This document shows positions 45,601 through 54,565 of a stretch of DNA of 64,000 nt, one piece after another (within the stretch, counting starts at the first letter, position 1; every line of letters begins with the position of its first letter). Both the position numbers and the translations under genes were made by a program. Source of the DNA: Pisaster brevispinus (Eukaryota; Echinodermata; Asteroidea; Forcipulatida; Asteriidae); NCBI GenBank assembly GCA_023634235.1, contig JAMKCF010000003.1, positions 19,934,742 through 19,998,741 of the forward strand, in the 5' to 3' direction. The notes below the pieces were generated by a model that made no database searches, had not been told where the DNA came from, and saw nothing but the letters and a program-made list of their open reading frames with translations.

Positions 45601-47907
45601 TCCTGGAGTTGGATATTAAAGGGACATGTTGCCTTCCCATTGGGCACTTTGGCCTTTGGGCTATAAAAAGCATTTGTTATGAAATGAGTATGGTTGGAAA
45701 ACTTTATGTTTTAAAAGTAGAATATAATGATTCAAACCAATATGTCAATATCCCTCGAAATTGTGTGGTTTTCCTTTTACAATTTTGTGTGTAGAGTGAA
45801 AAATTGTGTTACAAAAAAATAAATACAAACGTTAGTTTAAAGTAAAAGGAAAACCACACAATTTCGAGGAATAGGCCTACTTGTGTGACTCATATGCTAT
45901 TTTAAAAACATCTTTCCATCCACATTCATTTCATAACAAACACTTTTATAGCCCAAAATGCCCAATCCAAGGGCATTGTGTCCTTTTAAATGAATTGAGA
46001 TTACTACACATAATTTGATAAAATATTTAAGTGAAGTTTTGGATTCTGATGGTGTAGTGTGAAACTCAGGGAAGAAAATAAATTGTTGTAATTTTTCAGC
46101 AGAGTTTGGTCGGTCGGTCCTGTTACAGGAAACAAAACCTTTTATTTGAGGCCCTAGAGGATGAGATTATTCTGAAAATTCAACTCCCCAAAACCCCTAA
46201 ACCAATGATGTACTTTTCCTTGCATGGCCCAATTTTCGCTGAAAGAAATTTCTTTTAGAATTTATTTTCTAATTTTGGGCTGAAGAAAGAAAGAATTTTT
46301 CAGATTTTTTTCTCTGAACATATTGTGATAGATAATGCTGATTTCAAAATAAAAACATACAGAAAACCTTTGCGTATGATCATATGACACGGACAATGTA
46401 CACAATACATGTAGATATCGTGCCAAAATTGTTTTTACATGGCTGATGGACGTGAGATACATGTATGTCAGTGTACGTGTGTAACATCGAGATCCTGATA
46501 TTAATTCATTTACTACTTATAAATCATTTGATTTTTTGTGTGCAACACATTAAATGAAAGCTTTTTCTTGAATCTTTAAAATAGCTATTTAATATTTAAA
46601 TCTAAACTTTTTGGTCAAATTTGCCCAAATTTAGACTATGTACATGTAGCATCTTTAGGTGGTTTTATATTGCAACAATAAAGATGCCAGGTCTGATTTT
46701 TGTCCAAAAACTAAACCTACATAATTAAGGTTAAATAAATGAAGTGAACTTTTCTCAAAAATAGAACAAATACTTATTAGACTGTCCTTTCTCTTGTTTC
46801 TGTCTTTCTAGGGGGATGACGAAGATGTGGGGCCAGATGATGTTTCCGTCAATGTGGAGAGTGAAAAGTACATGGATGAGTTTTTTGATCAGGTGAGACA
46901 CCTCTACTCTAGCATCATTTTATCAGATTGTCTTTTTTAAGAAGAAACTACTTTTTTGTTTTCTTGTTGCAGTTGATGATGGGACTGTGTGCTTTCTATC
47001 AGAGTACATACATTTTTTTATATACCCTTCCTAAAGAAGCACAAATTTTGATAATAATTGTTCTATATTTTGAGGGTGTTTTTATTTTGTAACATCTTTG
47101 AAAAAAAGCATGGCATACATGTAATTACAATTATTATGTAGTGATTTCAAAAACCCCTTCAGCTCAGCTATTTTTCAGGTTCACCCATGCTCAAGCTAGT
47201 ATCAGGCAGATATGCACGAATTCAAGCCGATACGCGCACATTTCGGCCGACGAGTATTTAAAAAAAATGTTTATACTTATTTCACAAATAATAAATCATT
47301 CGAGATAAAACCATTTAGAATGCTCCAGATTGCACAGTAGTAAGGCTTTTACAAACCAAGATAAACAGTAAGCACAAAGTAAAAAACATTCCTAAGCCCT
47401 CATTTCAATTCTGTGTGCTTTAGCCAAACTTCAAAAATTTGGGTCCAGAATGCCCCCAGTTTTGAAAATACCTGGGGAGAATCCTGCATGTGTTAAAGTT
47501 ATACTTTATTTCAAATCGTTTTCATGTACAAAGCTTTTAAAGTAATTGGCCAGCCATTTCCATTGTCTTTCAATGCGGAGAAGGGGACAGGATGGGGGTT
47601 ATACATGTAAAAGGTGTGTAAAATGTTTGTACTTAAATAATGTGCATCAATTTGGAAAGGAAAATGTTGATATGTATACTTTTGGGGAGAGCAAAAGTAG
47701 TACTCATGTGGGAGACCTGACAAATGTTGAAAGCTTTGGATGGTCCCTAAGGGCTTTATGGGGCATTTTTTAAGGGAATTTTGTCATAAATTCTCCTTTT
47801 TCTACAGGTGGAAGAAATTCGCAATAACATAGACAAGATAGCTAATAATGTGGAAGAGGTGAAGATGAAACACTCAGACATTCTGTCAGCTCCCCAGCCA
47901 GATGAGA
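39660..47907 (+). CDS. STX1: syntaxin-1 type t-SNARE, first three coding exons (3' partial)
   Basis: Exons 39660-39689 ([10 protein letters not shown]), 46812-46892 (27 codons, acidic [10 protein letters not shown] then KYMDEFFDQ) and 47808-47907 (33 codons plus one base, [20 protein letters not shown]...) join in frame. The 70 residues match the N-peptide and the first helix (Ha) of the Habc domain of neuronal syntaxins. MRDRL corresponds to the N-terminal peptide that binds Munc18, and [13 protein letters not shown] is highly diagnostic. The exon 3 boundary after ...QPDE plus one base equals the vertebrate STX1A boundary. Syntaxin-1 is the plasma-membrane Qa-SNARE for neurotransmitter release. 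The remaining Habc, SNARE and membrane-anchor exons are not in the window. An invertebrate gene of this kind is co-orthologous to vertebrate STX1/2/3, so the symbol is approximate. Intron 1 is 7.1 kb and intron 3 exceeds 16 kb. Confidence 0.93.
40264..40302. repeat. perfect hairpin, 18-bp arms
   Basis: AATTTTTGGCGGTGTTTA is followed by AGC and then its exact reverse complement TAAACACCGCCAAAAATT. It lies in syntaxin intron 1, about 570 bp after exon 1. No transposon termini were recognised around it. Confidence 0.8.
40731..41150 (+). repeat. tRNA-derived SINE, full-length copy
   Basis: The head GTGTCGTGGCCGAGTGG (A box) and GGGTTCGAGCCCC (B box) form a tRNA-like RNA polymerase III promoter. 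The body has CTTCGGATGGGACGTAAAGC, a CGCCCCGGTGTTCCTGG block and CACCTTGTAAACCATTACAAGGTG. The tail is GCGCTATACAAATAC followed by ATT repeats (to about 41150). This is the best copy in the window; diverged copies lie at 8397, 10424 and 16745. It was presumably mobilised by a LINE sharing the GCGCTATA...ATTATT tail. Confidence 0.88.
41385..41601 (+). repeat. CCCTTAAC-family MITE-like element, degraded ends
   Basis: It contains TTGGTCCGCTGGCCAAATTC, AATTAAAACGCCTGATGG, GTCTGGCTGGCTAGTTCAGT and AAGCTAACTGGTCCTGCTGG, matching 4741-4962 throughout. The terminal CCCTTAAC is lost on the left and altered on the right. It lies in syntaxin intron 1. Confidence 0.6.
42563..42648. repeat. hairpin element with CTGTTCGCAyTGGACTTA arms
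   Basis: CTGTTCGCATTGGACTTAAA at the left is the near reverse complement of AATAAGTCCAGTGCGAACAG at the right, and a second inner pair (GGTTAAGTTACCCA with GGTTAGTTTACCC) continues it. A partial left-arm copy (GTTCGCACTAGACTTTTCGG) is at about 42438. The arms look like transposon termini, and 42150-42650 may be one decayed element. Confidence 0.6.
42867..43192 (+). repeat. AGGGCTCGAAAT-family MITE-like element
   Basis: The left end CAGGGCTCAAAATTTACACA and the right end TCTGTAAATTCGAGCCCTGC are clear inverted termini of about 18 bp with mismatches. The interior has GCCAGTGATGTTTG and TTTTTCAATTGACTA. It is in syntaxin intron 1, about 600 bp before another copy. Confidence 0.7.
43817..44148 (+). 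repeat. AGGGCTCGAAAT-family MITE-like element
   Basis: It starts GAGCCTGAAATTTACACTGG, continues with CACAGGTCCCAGGCCAGTGAT and CTTGTGTTTTTCAATTGA, and ends GATTTTGAGCTGCAAGCCCT. A further fragment in the opposite orientation lies at 44570-44704, so three copies sit within 2 kb of syntaxin intron 1. Confidence 0.7.
45182..45217. repeat. AAAT microsatellite
   Basis: About seven AAAT/AATA tetranucleotide units after a short A-run. Simple repeat in syntaxin intron 1. Confidence 0.85.
45618..45989. repeat. long-armed foldback element, copy 2
   Basis: It begins AAAGGGACATGTTGCCTTCC and ends GGGCATTGTGTCCTTTT. The arms share GGGCTATAAAAAGCATTTGT, TTCATTTCATAAC and AATTGTGTGGTTTTCCTTTTA in inverted order, giving about 160-bp arms around a short AT-rich loop near 45800-45830. 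It matches the copy at 909-1265. Confidence 0.75.
47270..47480 (+). repeat. about 200-bp dispersed repeat, copy 1 (syntaxin intron 2)
   Basis: Blocks AAAACCATTTAGA, CTCATTTCAATTCTGTGTGC, AAACTTCAAAAATTTGGGTC and CAGAATGCCCC recur in the same order and strand at 56640-56820. The copies have diverged by substitutions and small indels. No terminal repeats were recognised. Confidence 0.55.
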
Positions 47908-49250
47908 GTAAGTCAAGTTACATTACTAATTACCCCACCCCTAAAATAAAATTCAAAAACACCCAAAACCAAAATTGCAGTTCATTGTCACCTGATTGTA
48001 GGAAGCAACATATGTATGTGACTGGTCCCCTGCTGCAATCCATTGTGGACTGAGAGTAAATCATGTTTCTAATTACAAAAAGCACAAAACAAAATTGTAG
48101 TTCATTGTAGGAAGCAACACATGTGACTGGTGTTCTGCTGCGACTGTAAACCAATCCATTGCGGATGACGCAAATGTGCCAAGACTGGTTCTTTTTCGTT
48201 TTACGCATCACCATCACATTCGCTTCTGAACGATAATGTTGATGCAGCTAATATGTGAAGCACCACCGCGATGCGAGTTAAAGCCCACGTTCGTCGTTTG
48301 CGCAATCGTAAATGGATGTACCTTGTACACAAAGTTCCTTCATGCACCAGCTGCATGTAACAAGTGTGGGAGAGTATACATTGTGTACACATGTACATGA
48401 TCGTGTACATTTTGGCTGATGAAAATTTATGTTTCAATCCTGGGCTCGGTGGTGATTTGCCAAATGAGTTGACATGGTTGAGGATGTTTCAGGAATGCAA
48501 GGCTAATGCTCAATAAACAAGGATAGTGAAAGTACATATTACTGTACATGTATGACACTTTGACACAATCATGACAATGGGTCTGCAACGGCTGAATAAA
48601 TCTCTATTAGTTTTATTATTATAAATAACAATACACGTATGTAAGGTGACACAGATGATGTCTGTGAAAGGCTGTTTACGAATTAGCGGCTTCAGCTTGA
48701 TCATCACTGCTCTTAGCAACAGCCATATACATGTAGCATGGGTTACAACATACAGACATAGCATTACATAACAATTAAAGTTGATGAGGCGCTATTCCAT
48801 GAAGATCATAGCGCACGTGATAGAAAGTAACATGGAGACCAAAATAGAGATAAGCTAACAGATTTCCTAATGGCAGGAGAAAGAGTGTTCCAAATCATTG
48901 GTCCGGCTACACTGAAAGCTTTTTGACCCCTGACTTAGTTTCCACAGGGAACATTCAAGCGAGCGATGTCAAGTGTGGATCGAAGAAAACATGGAGGGGT
49001 ATAATATGACAGTAAATTGGAAAGACATCTAGGAGTAGTTTTTGTTCAAGCGTTCGTAAAAGAGCAAGTTTAAAATGAAGCCGTTCTGTAATCCGTTTCC
49101 AGTGAAGTTATCATGGTTACGTGTGTACTTTCCACAACATCATGTGTTGTAAAAGTATTATTAATTACATGTAGCTGCAATAATCATACATGGTCATGTC
49201 CCATAAACCTGCATAAATGTGTAAATGAAATACAACGACCATTTAAAACA

Positions 49251-49718
49251 ATATTTTTAGATATTGTCAACTGGAATTTAAAAAAAATAATTCAAAAAAG
49301 GTCAACAAACTTTCCTAAATTTGAGATTTGAAATTGAGATTTGAATGATTATTTTACAGACAAATGTTCAGGTTTTTTTTTAAGGAATTGAAAGCAACAA
49401 AGTTAAATACTCAATAGCTGTTTTAAGTGCATGTACACACTACATTGTACATAAAGTTCTACGTTAGTATGCAGGAAGAAAAAACATATTTTTAGATATT
49501 GTCAACTGGAATTTAAAAAAAATAATTCAAAGGTCAACAAACCTTCCTAAATTTAAGATTTGAAATTGAGATTTGAATGATTATTTTACAGACAAATGTT
49601 CAGGTTTTTTTTTAAGGAATTGAAAGCAACAAAGTTAAATACTCAATAGCTGTTTTAAGTGCATGTACACACTACATTGTACATCAAGTTCTACGTTAGT
49701 ATGCAGGAAGAAAAAACA
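49251..49718. repeat. tandem duplication, two copies of about 235 bp
   Basis: The segment from ATATTTTTAGATATTGTCAA to GCAGGAAGAAAAAAC occurs at 49251-49486 and again directly at 49487-49718, almost identical apart from short indels in A-runs and a few substitutions. It is a simple head-to-tail duplication, probably recent, and non-coding. Confidence 0.9.
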
Positions 49719-50304
49719 AAATGATTGTTTCGTGTTATTTTTTAATATGAGAATCTGTAATTTACACAAAAGTAAAACACAATATTGCTGGATATAATGA
49801 TTGCTATCCAAAGAAATGTAAAAACAAAGTGAATTGTAAACTATGATTATCAATCAACATAGTACATTGAACCTGCCTATTAATGTATTCACAATGCAAT
49901 GAACTGGCATTTCAAACAGACTGAATTATGACAGTTAAACTTAATATTGTTCATGATGTCCATATTATGCACGTAAAGTAGTGTGTCCAGTTGCAATTTA
50001 ACGTGGGCAATGCTTAAATTGCACACTTCTGTAGATTGATTGGAGAATATCTGGAGCAATGGAGCAGCACTGCCCAGGGGTTTTCTCTTAAACTTTTTTG
50101 TTCACCTGCTGGCCGGTTGAGTCAACCAAAAATGTTGGGTCGCCCACAAGCATGACAAGTTTTTCAGTAGCCCACATGTAAAGGTATGAACATTTATGCA
50201 CACAGTTTCTAAAGCGTAAAAAAAAAGGAAAAACATCAACATGTTAGTGAAGTTTGTAAATATCACGTATTTGGATGATCTTATCGCCCAATTTCTACCC
50301 CTAA

Positions 50305-51162
50305 AAAGCCCTTTTCACACGAAAAAAAACCCCCAACATTCCTTGCGACGAATTTAACGAGCGCTGAAGTCATCCCACGCCTGACCGCTTTCGCAAGCTT
50401 TCACACGACACCAAGTAAAAATGTGACCACGTTCCATGAGACGAGAGTACAGACTTAGCTGGTTACCACTGAACTATAGAGTTTTTGTTCTTAAACAGCG
50501 CTAGTACCAGTTAAATGATGACGAATGTCGCGTGTGCCCAGTGTGTCGTGGTAAAAAATAAACCATGTAAACATTCTTCAAAATGGCTGACACTCACGAA
50601 GACGTTGGGGAGTCCATTCATAATACTATGCCCGTAATATCCTCCAAAAAACGACCGGCGAAGACATCAACCAAAGATAAGAGTAAGAAGGCCAAGAAAT
50701 CTTGGTGCTACGAGGAAACGATTGCCTTGATAAACATTATGGAGAAGGAAACCACCCAATCTAAAATGGATGGTTTGACCCAAAACGGCCACAAAATGGT
50801 CGCAACGGTGACCAGTGCCCGGTAATGGTGTGTAAACACACAAAGGTCGGCTCCCGAAGGTTCTTCACGCATGCGTGTTAATACTGCTTTCGCGAGGATT
50901 GTCGGTCAATAAACAACGGATCGTTTCACACGAAGGTTTGACTAGATTCCTTGCGAAAAATTACGCTAGCGTAAGATTTTGTCGGAGGTCGGGACCTACA
51001 TGTACTACAAAATTTCGCAAGGTTTGCGAAAATTTCGCAAGGAATGTAGGCGATGTAAAATATTACTGTCCTTTCACACAAAGCCCAAATTGTAATTTTT
51101 TACAAAAAATTGTAAAATTTCGCAAAGAATGTTCATTTTTTCCGTCGTGTGAAAAGGGCTTT
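50305..51162 (+). mobile_element. DNA transposon with AAAGCCCTTTTCACACGA termini, nested insertion
   Basis: The left end AAAGCCCTTTTCACACGA is repeated in inverse at the right end (TCGTGTGAAAAGGGCTTT), and CGCAAGGAATG-like repeats fill the subterminal part. It is 858 bp and carries a small plus-strand frame at 50583-50825. Insertion into the hAT-like element is shown by comparison with 29600-29640. A 3-bp or other target duplication is not clear. The Myb/SANT-like product would suit a PIF/Harbinger-type element, but no transposase is present. Confidence 0.72.
50583..50825 (+). CDS. short Myb/SANT-like DNA-binding fragment in a transposon
   Basis: The 80-residue frame starts MADTHEDVGESIHNT, has a basic lysine-rich stretch (KKRPAKTSTKDKSKKAKK, residues about 22-39) like a nuclear localisation signal, then SWCYEETIALINIMEKE and a DG..QNG.KMV segment. 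The Trp, the Glu-Thr before a hydrophobic helix and the spacing resemble the first two helices of trihelix Myb/SANT proteins encoded by PIF/Harbinger elements. The third helix is cut off by a stop, so this is probably a broken accessory gene. Confidence in the fold is moderate; function is inferred. Confidence 0.4.
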   Translation: MADTHEDVGESIHNTMPVISSKKRPAKTSTKDKSKKAKKSWCYEETIALINIMEKETTQSKMDGLTQNGHKMVATVTSAR

Positions 51163-52067
51163 AGCAGTATACATGTATTCATCAACTTCCATTTTCATAG
51201 ATTGGTGATTTGAGCATTGATTTTATAGAACTTCTTTTGCACTGACATCTTTGTGATTCAACGATCGGTGTTTGATGGTGACGCACATGGGGAACAAATT
51301 CATTGAACTTTGCCCAGCATCGCACGCAATGCCCTCTATCTGCAAAAGTTTTCGATATCTGAATAGCCTTAATCCAAGGCTGTGTACATGTACATGTATA
51401 GCAACATGTACAGAATCCGCAGGCATGCGCCACACTGTGCAGCTATTTTTTACTCTGAGTTGGAATACAAGCTTTCTTATGAGTATGGTCAGATGGTAAT
51501 CAACGGCCTATCACAGCGTGTGGGATGCTGGTTATGGTTAGCGTGGATGCTGGATCTGCTGTGTTGTCGGTTGTACTACACAAATACCCATTTGTTGTGT
51601 AAGTGCAAGGAAGACCGACGGGCGACCGAACGTTTGCATGCATGTTTGTATGACTGTAGTGAACGATCACGATTGCGATCGCGGCCAGCCGGCCACACTA
51701 AATCTAGCAAACATCATTCCTTTTTAGGAATTTGAAAATAATCTCTCTTGGGGATTTAAACCACTATATAATTTAGTATACCCCTTACTTACGTGTATGT
51801 GAAAAGGAACATTTCTTTGATTCGCTGTGCGGAATAGTAAGTTTTTGACTTGCCCTTCGCTGTTTTTACACACATTTTGTGACCGGGCGACCGTCAATTT
51901 CATAGCCTGCTGCCAATTGAAATACTTTGAACATTTTCCATTGTCCTACATATAAACATGTTCGTGGTGCTCTGAATTTGTTTTGTGCACGAGAATAAGA
52001 AAAGTGTGTGGTCATGCTACACACAACATGTACACACATACTTAAATAATATATGTAATGCACCAAA

Positions 52068-52091
52068 TGTGTATGTGTGTGTGTGTGTGAT
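52068..52091. repeat. (TG)n microsatellite
   Basis: A run of about ten TG dinucleotides. Simple repeat in syntaxin intron 3. Confidence 0.85.
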
Positions 52092-52260
52092 GTACCTGTA
52101 CTTGTACATGACTGTTTAAGGCAGGGTACATGTACATGTATACATTTGGTACCAGGTAATTTTCAGCAACCAGTACAGTCGACTCTCGTTAATACGAGGT
52201 TCGCCGGACTGGCCCATTTTCCTTGTATTATCCGAACGTACTAATATAGTACACACATAG

Positions 52261-52370
52261 TGTTAGCCAAAGAGGTCTGGGTGTCTTTTGGACACCCTGT
52301 TTTAAATTTGGACACCCTGTTTTACATGCAAATTTGGACACCCTTTAACCACATCCTGGCTAAAACCTTA
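52261..52370 (+). repeat. MITE-like element with TTAGCC ends, internally deleted
   Basis: It reads TGTTAGCCAAAGAGGTCTGG, GTGTCTTTTGGACACCCTG and ends CATCCTGGCTAAAACCTTA, matching 28711-28879 with about 60 bp missing from the centre. Confidence 0.7.
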
Positions 52371-53035
52371 ATACACATGTCAGCATAGTGCATGCACTAC
52401 ACATGTGTAGGCTAGAATGGAGCGGTTTTCTTCCTAATACAGTTCTTACGAGCATCCTGTACACAAAAGCACATCAATGATAAATGCATTTTTCTTGACT
52501 AATTAATCATAGAAATTTAACGTTGTGTATACTCAAGATAAAAATCATAGCAAAGTGATGTCAAACTTGCCATTGATGTGATCATGATGTGACAGATTCA
52601 GTATTGCGTAACGCCTATATGCTGAACATTGTTTTCATTGGTAGTCGTCCAAGTGTGCGAGAAGTAGGATTTCAAGCGGAGGTTACAAGCGAAATTTTTC
52701 CGGTTTTCGGAACGGACAGGGGGCATCCTGGCCAGTCCAATCCGATAAATAATTTGGCAAAAACAATGTAATTTCCAAACCTTATCTGAATGGTAAGCTT
52801 ATTGTTAAACAACAATATTTTTCAGATCTTGCTATAGGCCTATTTCTCTCAAAATATTTTGCTTGTAAACTGTTAACTGTTTTTGATGCAGGTTATTTTA
52901 ACCATGAACACAAATATTTTGAGTTTGATTATTTCAAGCCTTGGAACTTTTTTTGGGAAGGGACAAGATTGTTACCATTTTGCAAAGAGTTTTTAAATTT
53001 GAAAATCTTAAAGGTTACGGGAATTAATTTAATGA

Positions 53036-53196
53036 GCACCAAGGCCAAGACCAGGGGGCACCAAGGCCAAAACCAGTGGCACCCAGGCCAAGACCAGTGG
53101 CACCCAGGCGAAGACCAGGGGGCACCAAGGCCAAGACCATGGGGCACCAAGGCCAAGACCAGGGCACCAAGGCCAAGACCAGGGCACCAAGTCTAA
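53036..53196 (+). repeat. 21-bp minisatellite derived from a dispersed repeat
   Basis: About eight head-to-tail units of GCACCAAGGCCAAGACCAGG (20-23 bp, with AAGGCC/CAGGCC and CAGGG/CAGTG variants). The unit is the core of the dispersed repeat found at 25688-25795 and 34236-34405, where it occurs once. The array is open in several frames, but the translation is low-complexity and not a gene. Confidence 0.88.
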
Positions 53197-54243
53197 GAAA
53201 AAAAATTCAAGTGAATTGTACTTAATTGTACACATTTACATTATGAATACTACCTTGGGCATTATACATGTAAATTTAACTTGTGATGAATTTACCAAAC
53301 GGGTAGAAATAAATTCACACTGCATAGTATTGACATGTTATGCACGCCATGTATGTAGGACAGTCACATTTTTTAGGTACATTTATTACATGTATGTGAA
53401 ATATCATTTCACTCTGTAAAACAATGTAATTACCTTTGGCTTTCCTTTGAAATATTCTGATTCTGTTGACCGCTTCCTTCTCTTTTCAGTTTTTCATTCA
53501 CTGTGACCTGTGACCTACATTACTGTAGCAAATAATGTTATTTAAACCTACAATCTCGTACATGTGTACAATGTATATTGGATTGTACAAATTTGCAATA
53601 CCCGCTCGTTCATTCCATGTGGCGTACAATATCAGACTCATACCATCTGTACACATCTGCACAGATGAATTCATTTCCCGTCCCCTCTCCATCTATTCCA
53701 TCCCTCCTGCAACAAAATACCCAAATCATACATTTTCTTTATCCGGAGCGAGGTTGGAACAAGGAAAAGCTGACGTATTGATTGACCAGCGTAATCCCAC
53801 GCTCGACAGCGCAAGACATTTCCCCGTTTTCCCCCTGCAGTGCAACATGCTCCGTCACCTCCAACATCTGCTAAGAGTTCCCACGTTGATCGGAATTGGT
53901 AATCACACATACATGAATTCGTTATCAATTCATCAGAGAGGGGGTGGCTGGAAGCGGACTGGAGTGTACAGACATGTAGTGAAAATAAGACAGGCCAACC
54001 ACGAGTGCATTTTATATACATGTAGGCCTGCTGCAACCCCCTACTCGTGATGACATGGATAGGAGTGCCCAATTAGATCAAGATTGGTATTCACAAGTTC
54101 AAATTTATTAATCAATTTACTTAAAATGAGATAGGGGTCTGAATTTACAACGAATTTGGAATTTTGCCCTTCCAAGGATTGGAGCTACTGTATCCAAGGT
54201 GCAGGGCCGCAACAATAAGTGACACAAAATGGATTACTTTGCC

Positions 54244-54565
54244 AGGGCTCGCATTTTGGGGGTGGGTGGGGGAATCTACAAGATCGCTAAGCTTACTGGA
54301 GCAGAAATTATTTTTAAGAATAGAAAATATAAAATGGGGGAAAAAAATGTTTCCTACGCAGTTTAACAAGTAAACTTTTTATTTTAAAACAAGCACAAGA
54401 GACGTTTTGTCTCATTTATTTTATATAAGTCAACATTTGAACATTATTTTTGTTTTTGAAAATACCTCTTCAATTGAAAAACACAAGACAGCTGGACTTG
54501 TCCGGTCATTAGTTTACTAGCCAGATGCTAAAATCACTGCCGTCCAGTGTCAAATTTGAGCCCTG
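54244..54565 (-). repeat. AGGGCTCGAAAT-family MITE-like element, minus orientation
   Basis: The left end CCAGGGCTCGCATTTTGGGG and the right end TGTCAAATTTGAGCCCTGTT are inverted. The right half reads CAATTGAAAAACACAAGAC, GGACTTGTCCGG, AGTTTACTAGCC and AATCACTG, the reverse complement of the family's left half. Confidence 0.65.

Larger units (their letters stand above)
50080..51900 (-). mobile_element. diverged hAT-like element, interrupted by another transposon
   Basis: Read on the minus strand, 51900-51163 and 50304-50080 align in order with 28960-29830. Shared landmarks are the TTTGCTAGATTTAGTGTGGC / CGCGATCGC patch, CATCCCACACGCTGTGAT, TTTTGCAGATAGAGGGC, AAAAGAAGTTCTATAAAA and finally GTGGGCGACCC and AAAACCCCTGGGCAG. 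The alignment is broken exactly where the element at 50305-51162 sits, showing insertion into this older copy. Ends and target duplication are eroded. Confidence 0.65.

Noticed and set aside
52969..53196. Collagen-like or repeat protein frame (GHQGQ/PRPRP repeats)
   Set aside because: Translation of a 21-bp minisatellite, open in several frames on both strands; not a gene.
53535..54050. 171-codon plus-strand open frame in the syntaxin intron
   Set aside because: The longest non-gene frame apart from DNAJC30, but its sequence has no domain, no family resemblance and overlaps a similar-sized frame on the opposite strand, suggesting only a stop-poor stretch.
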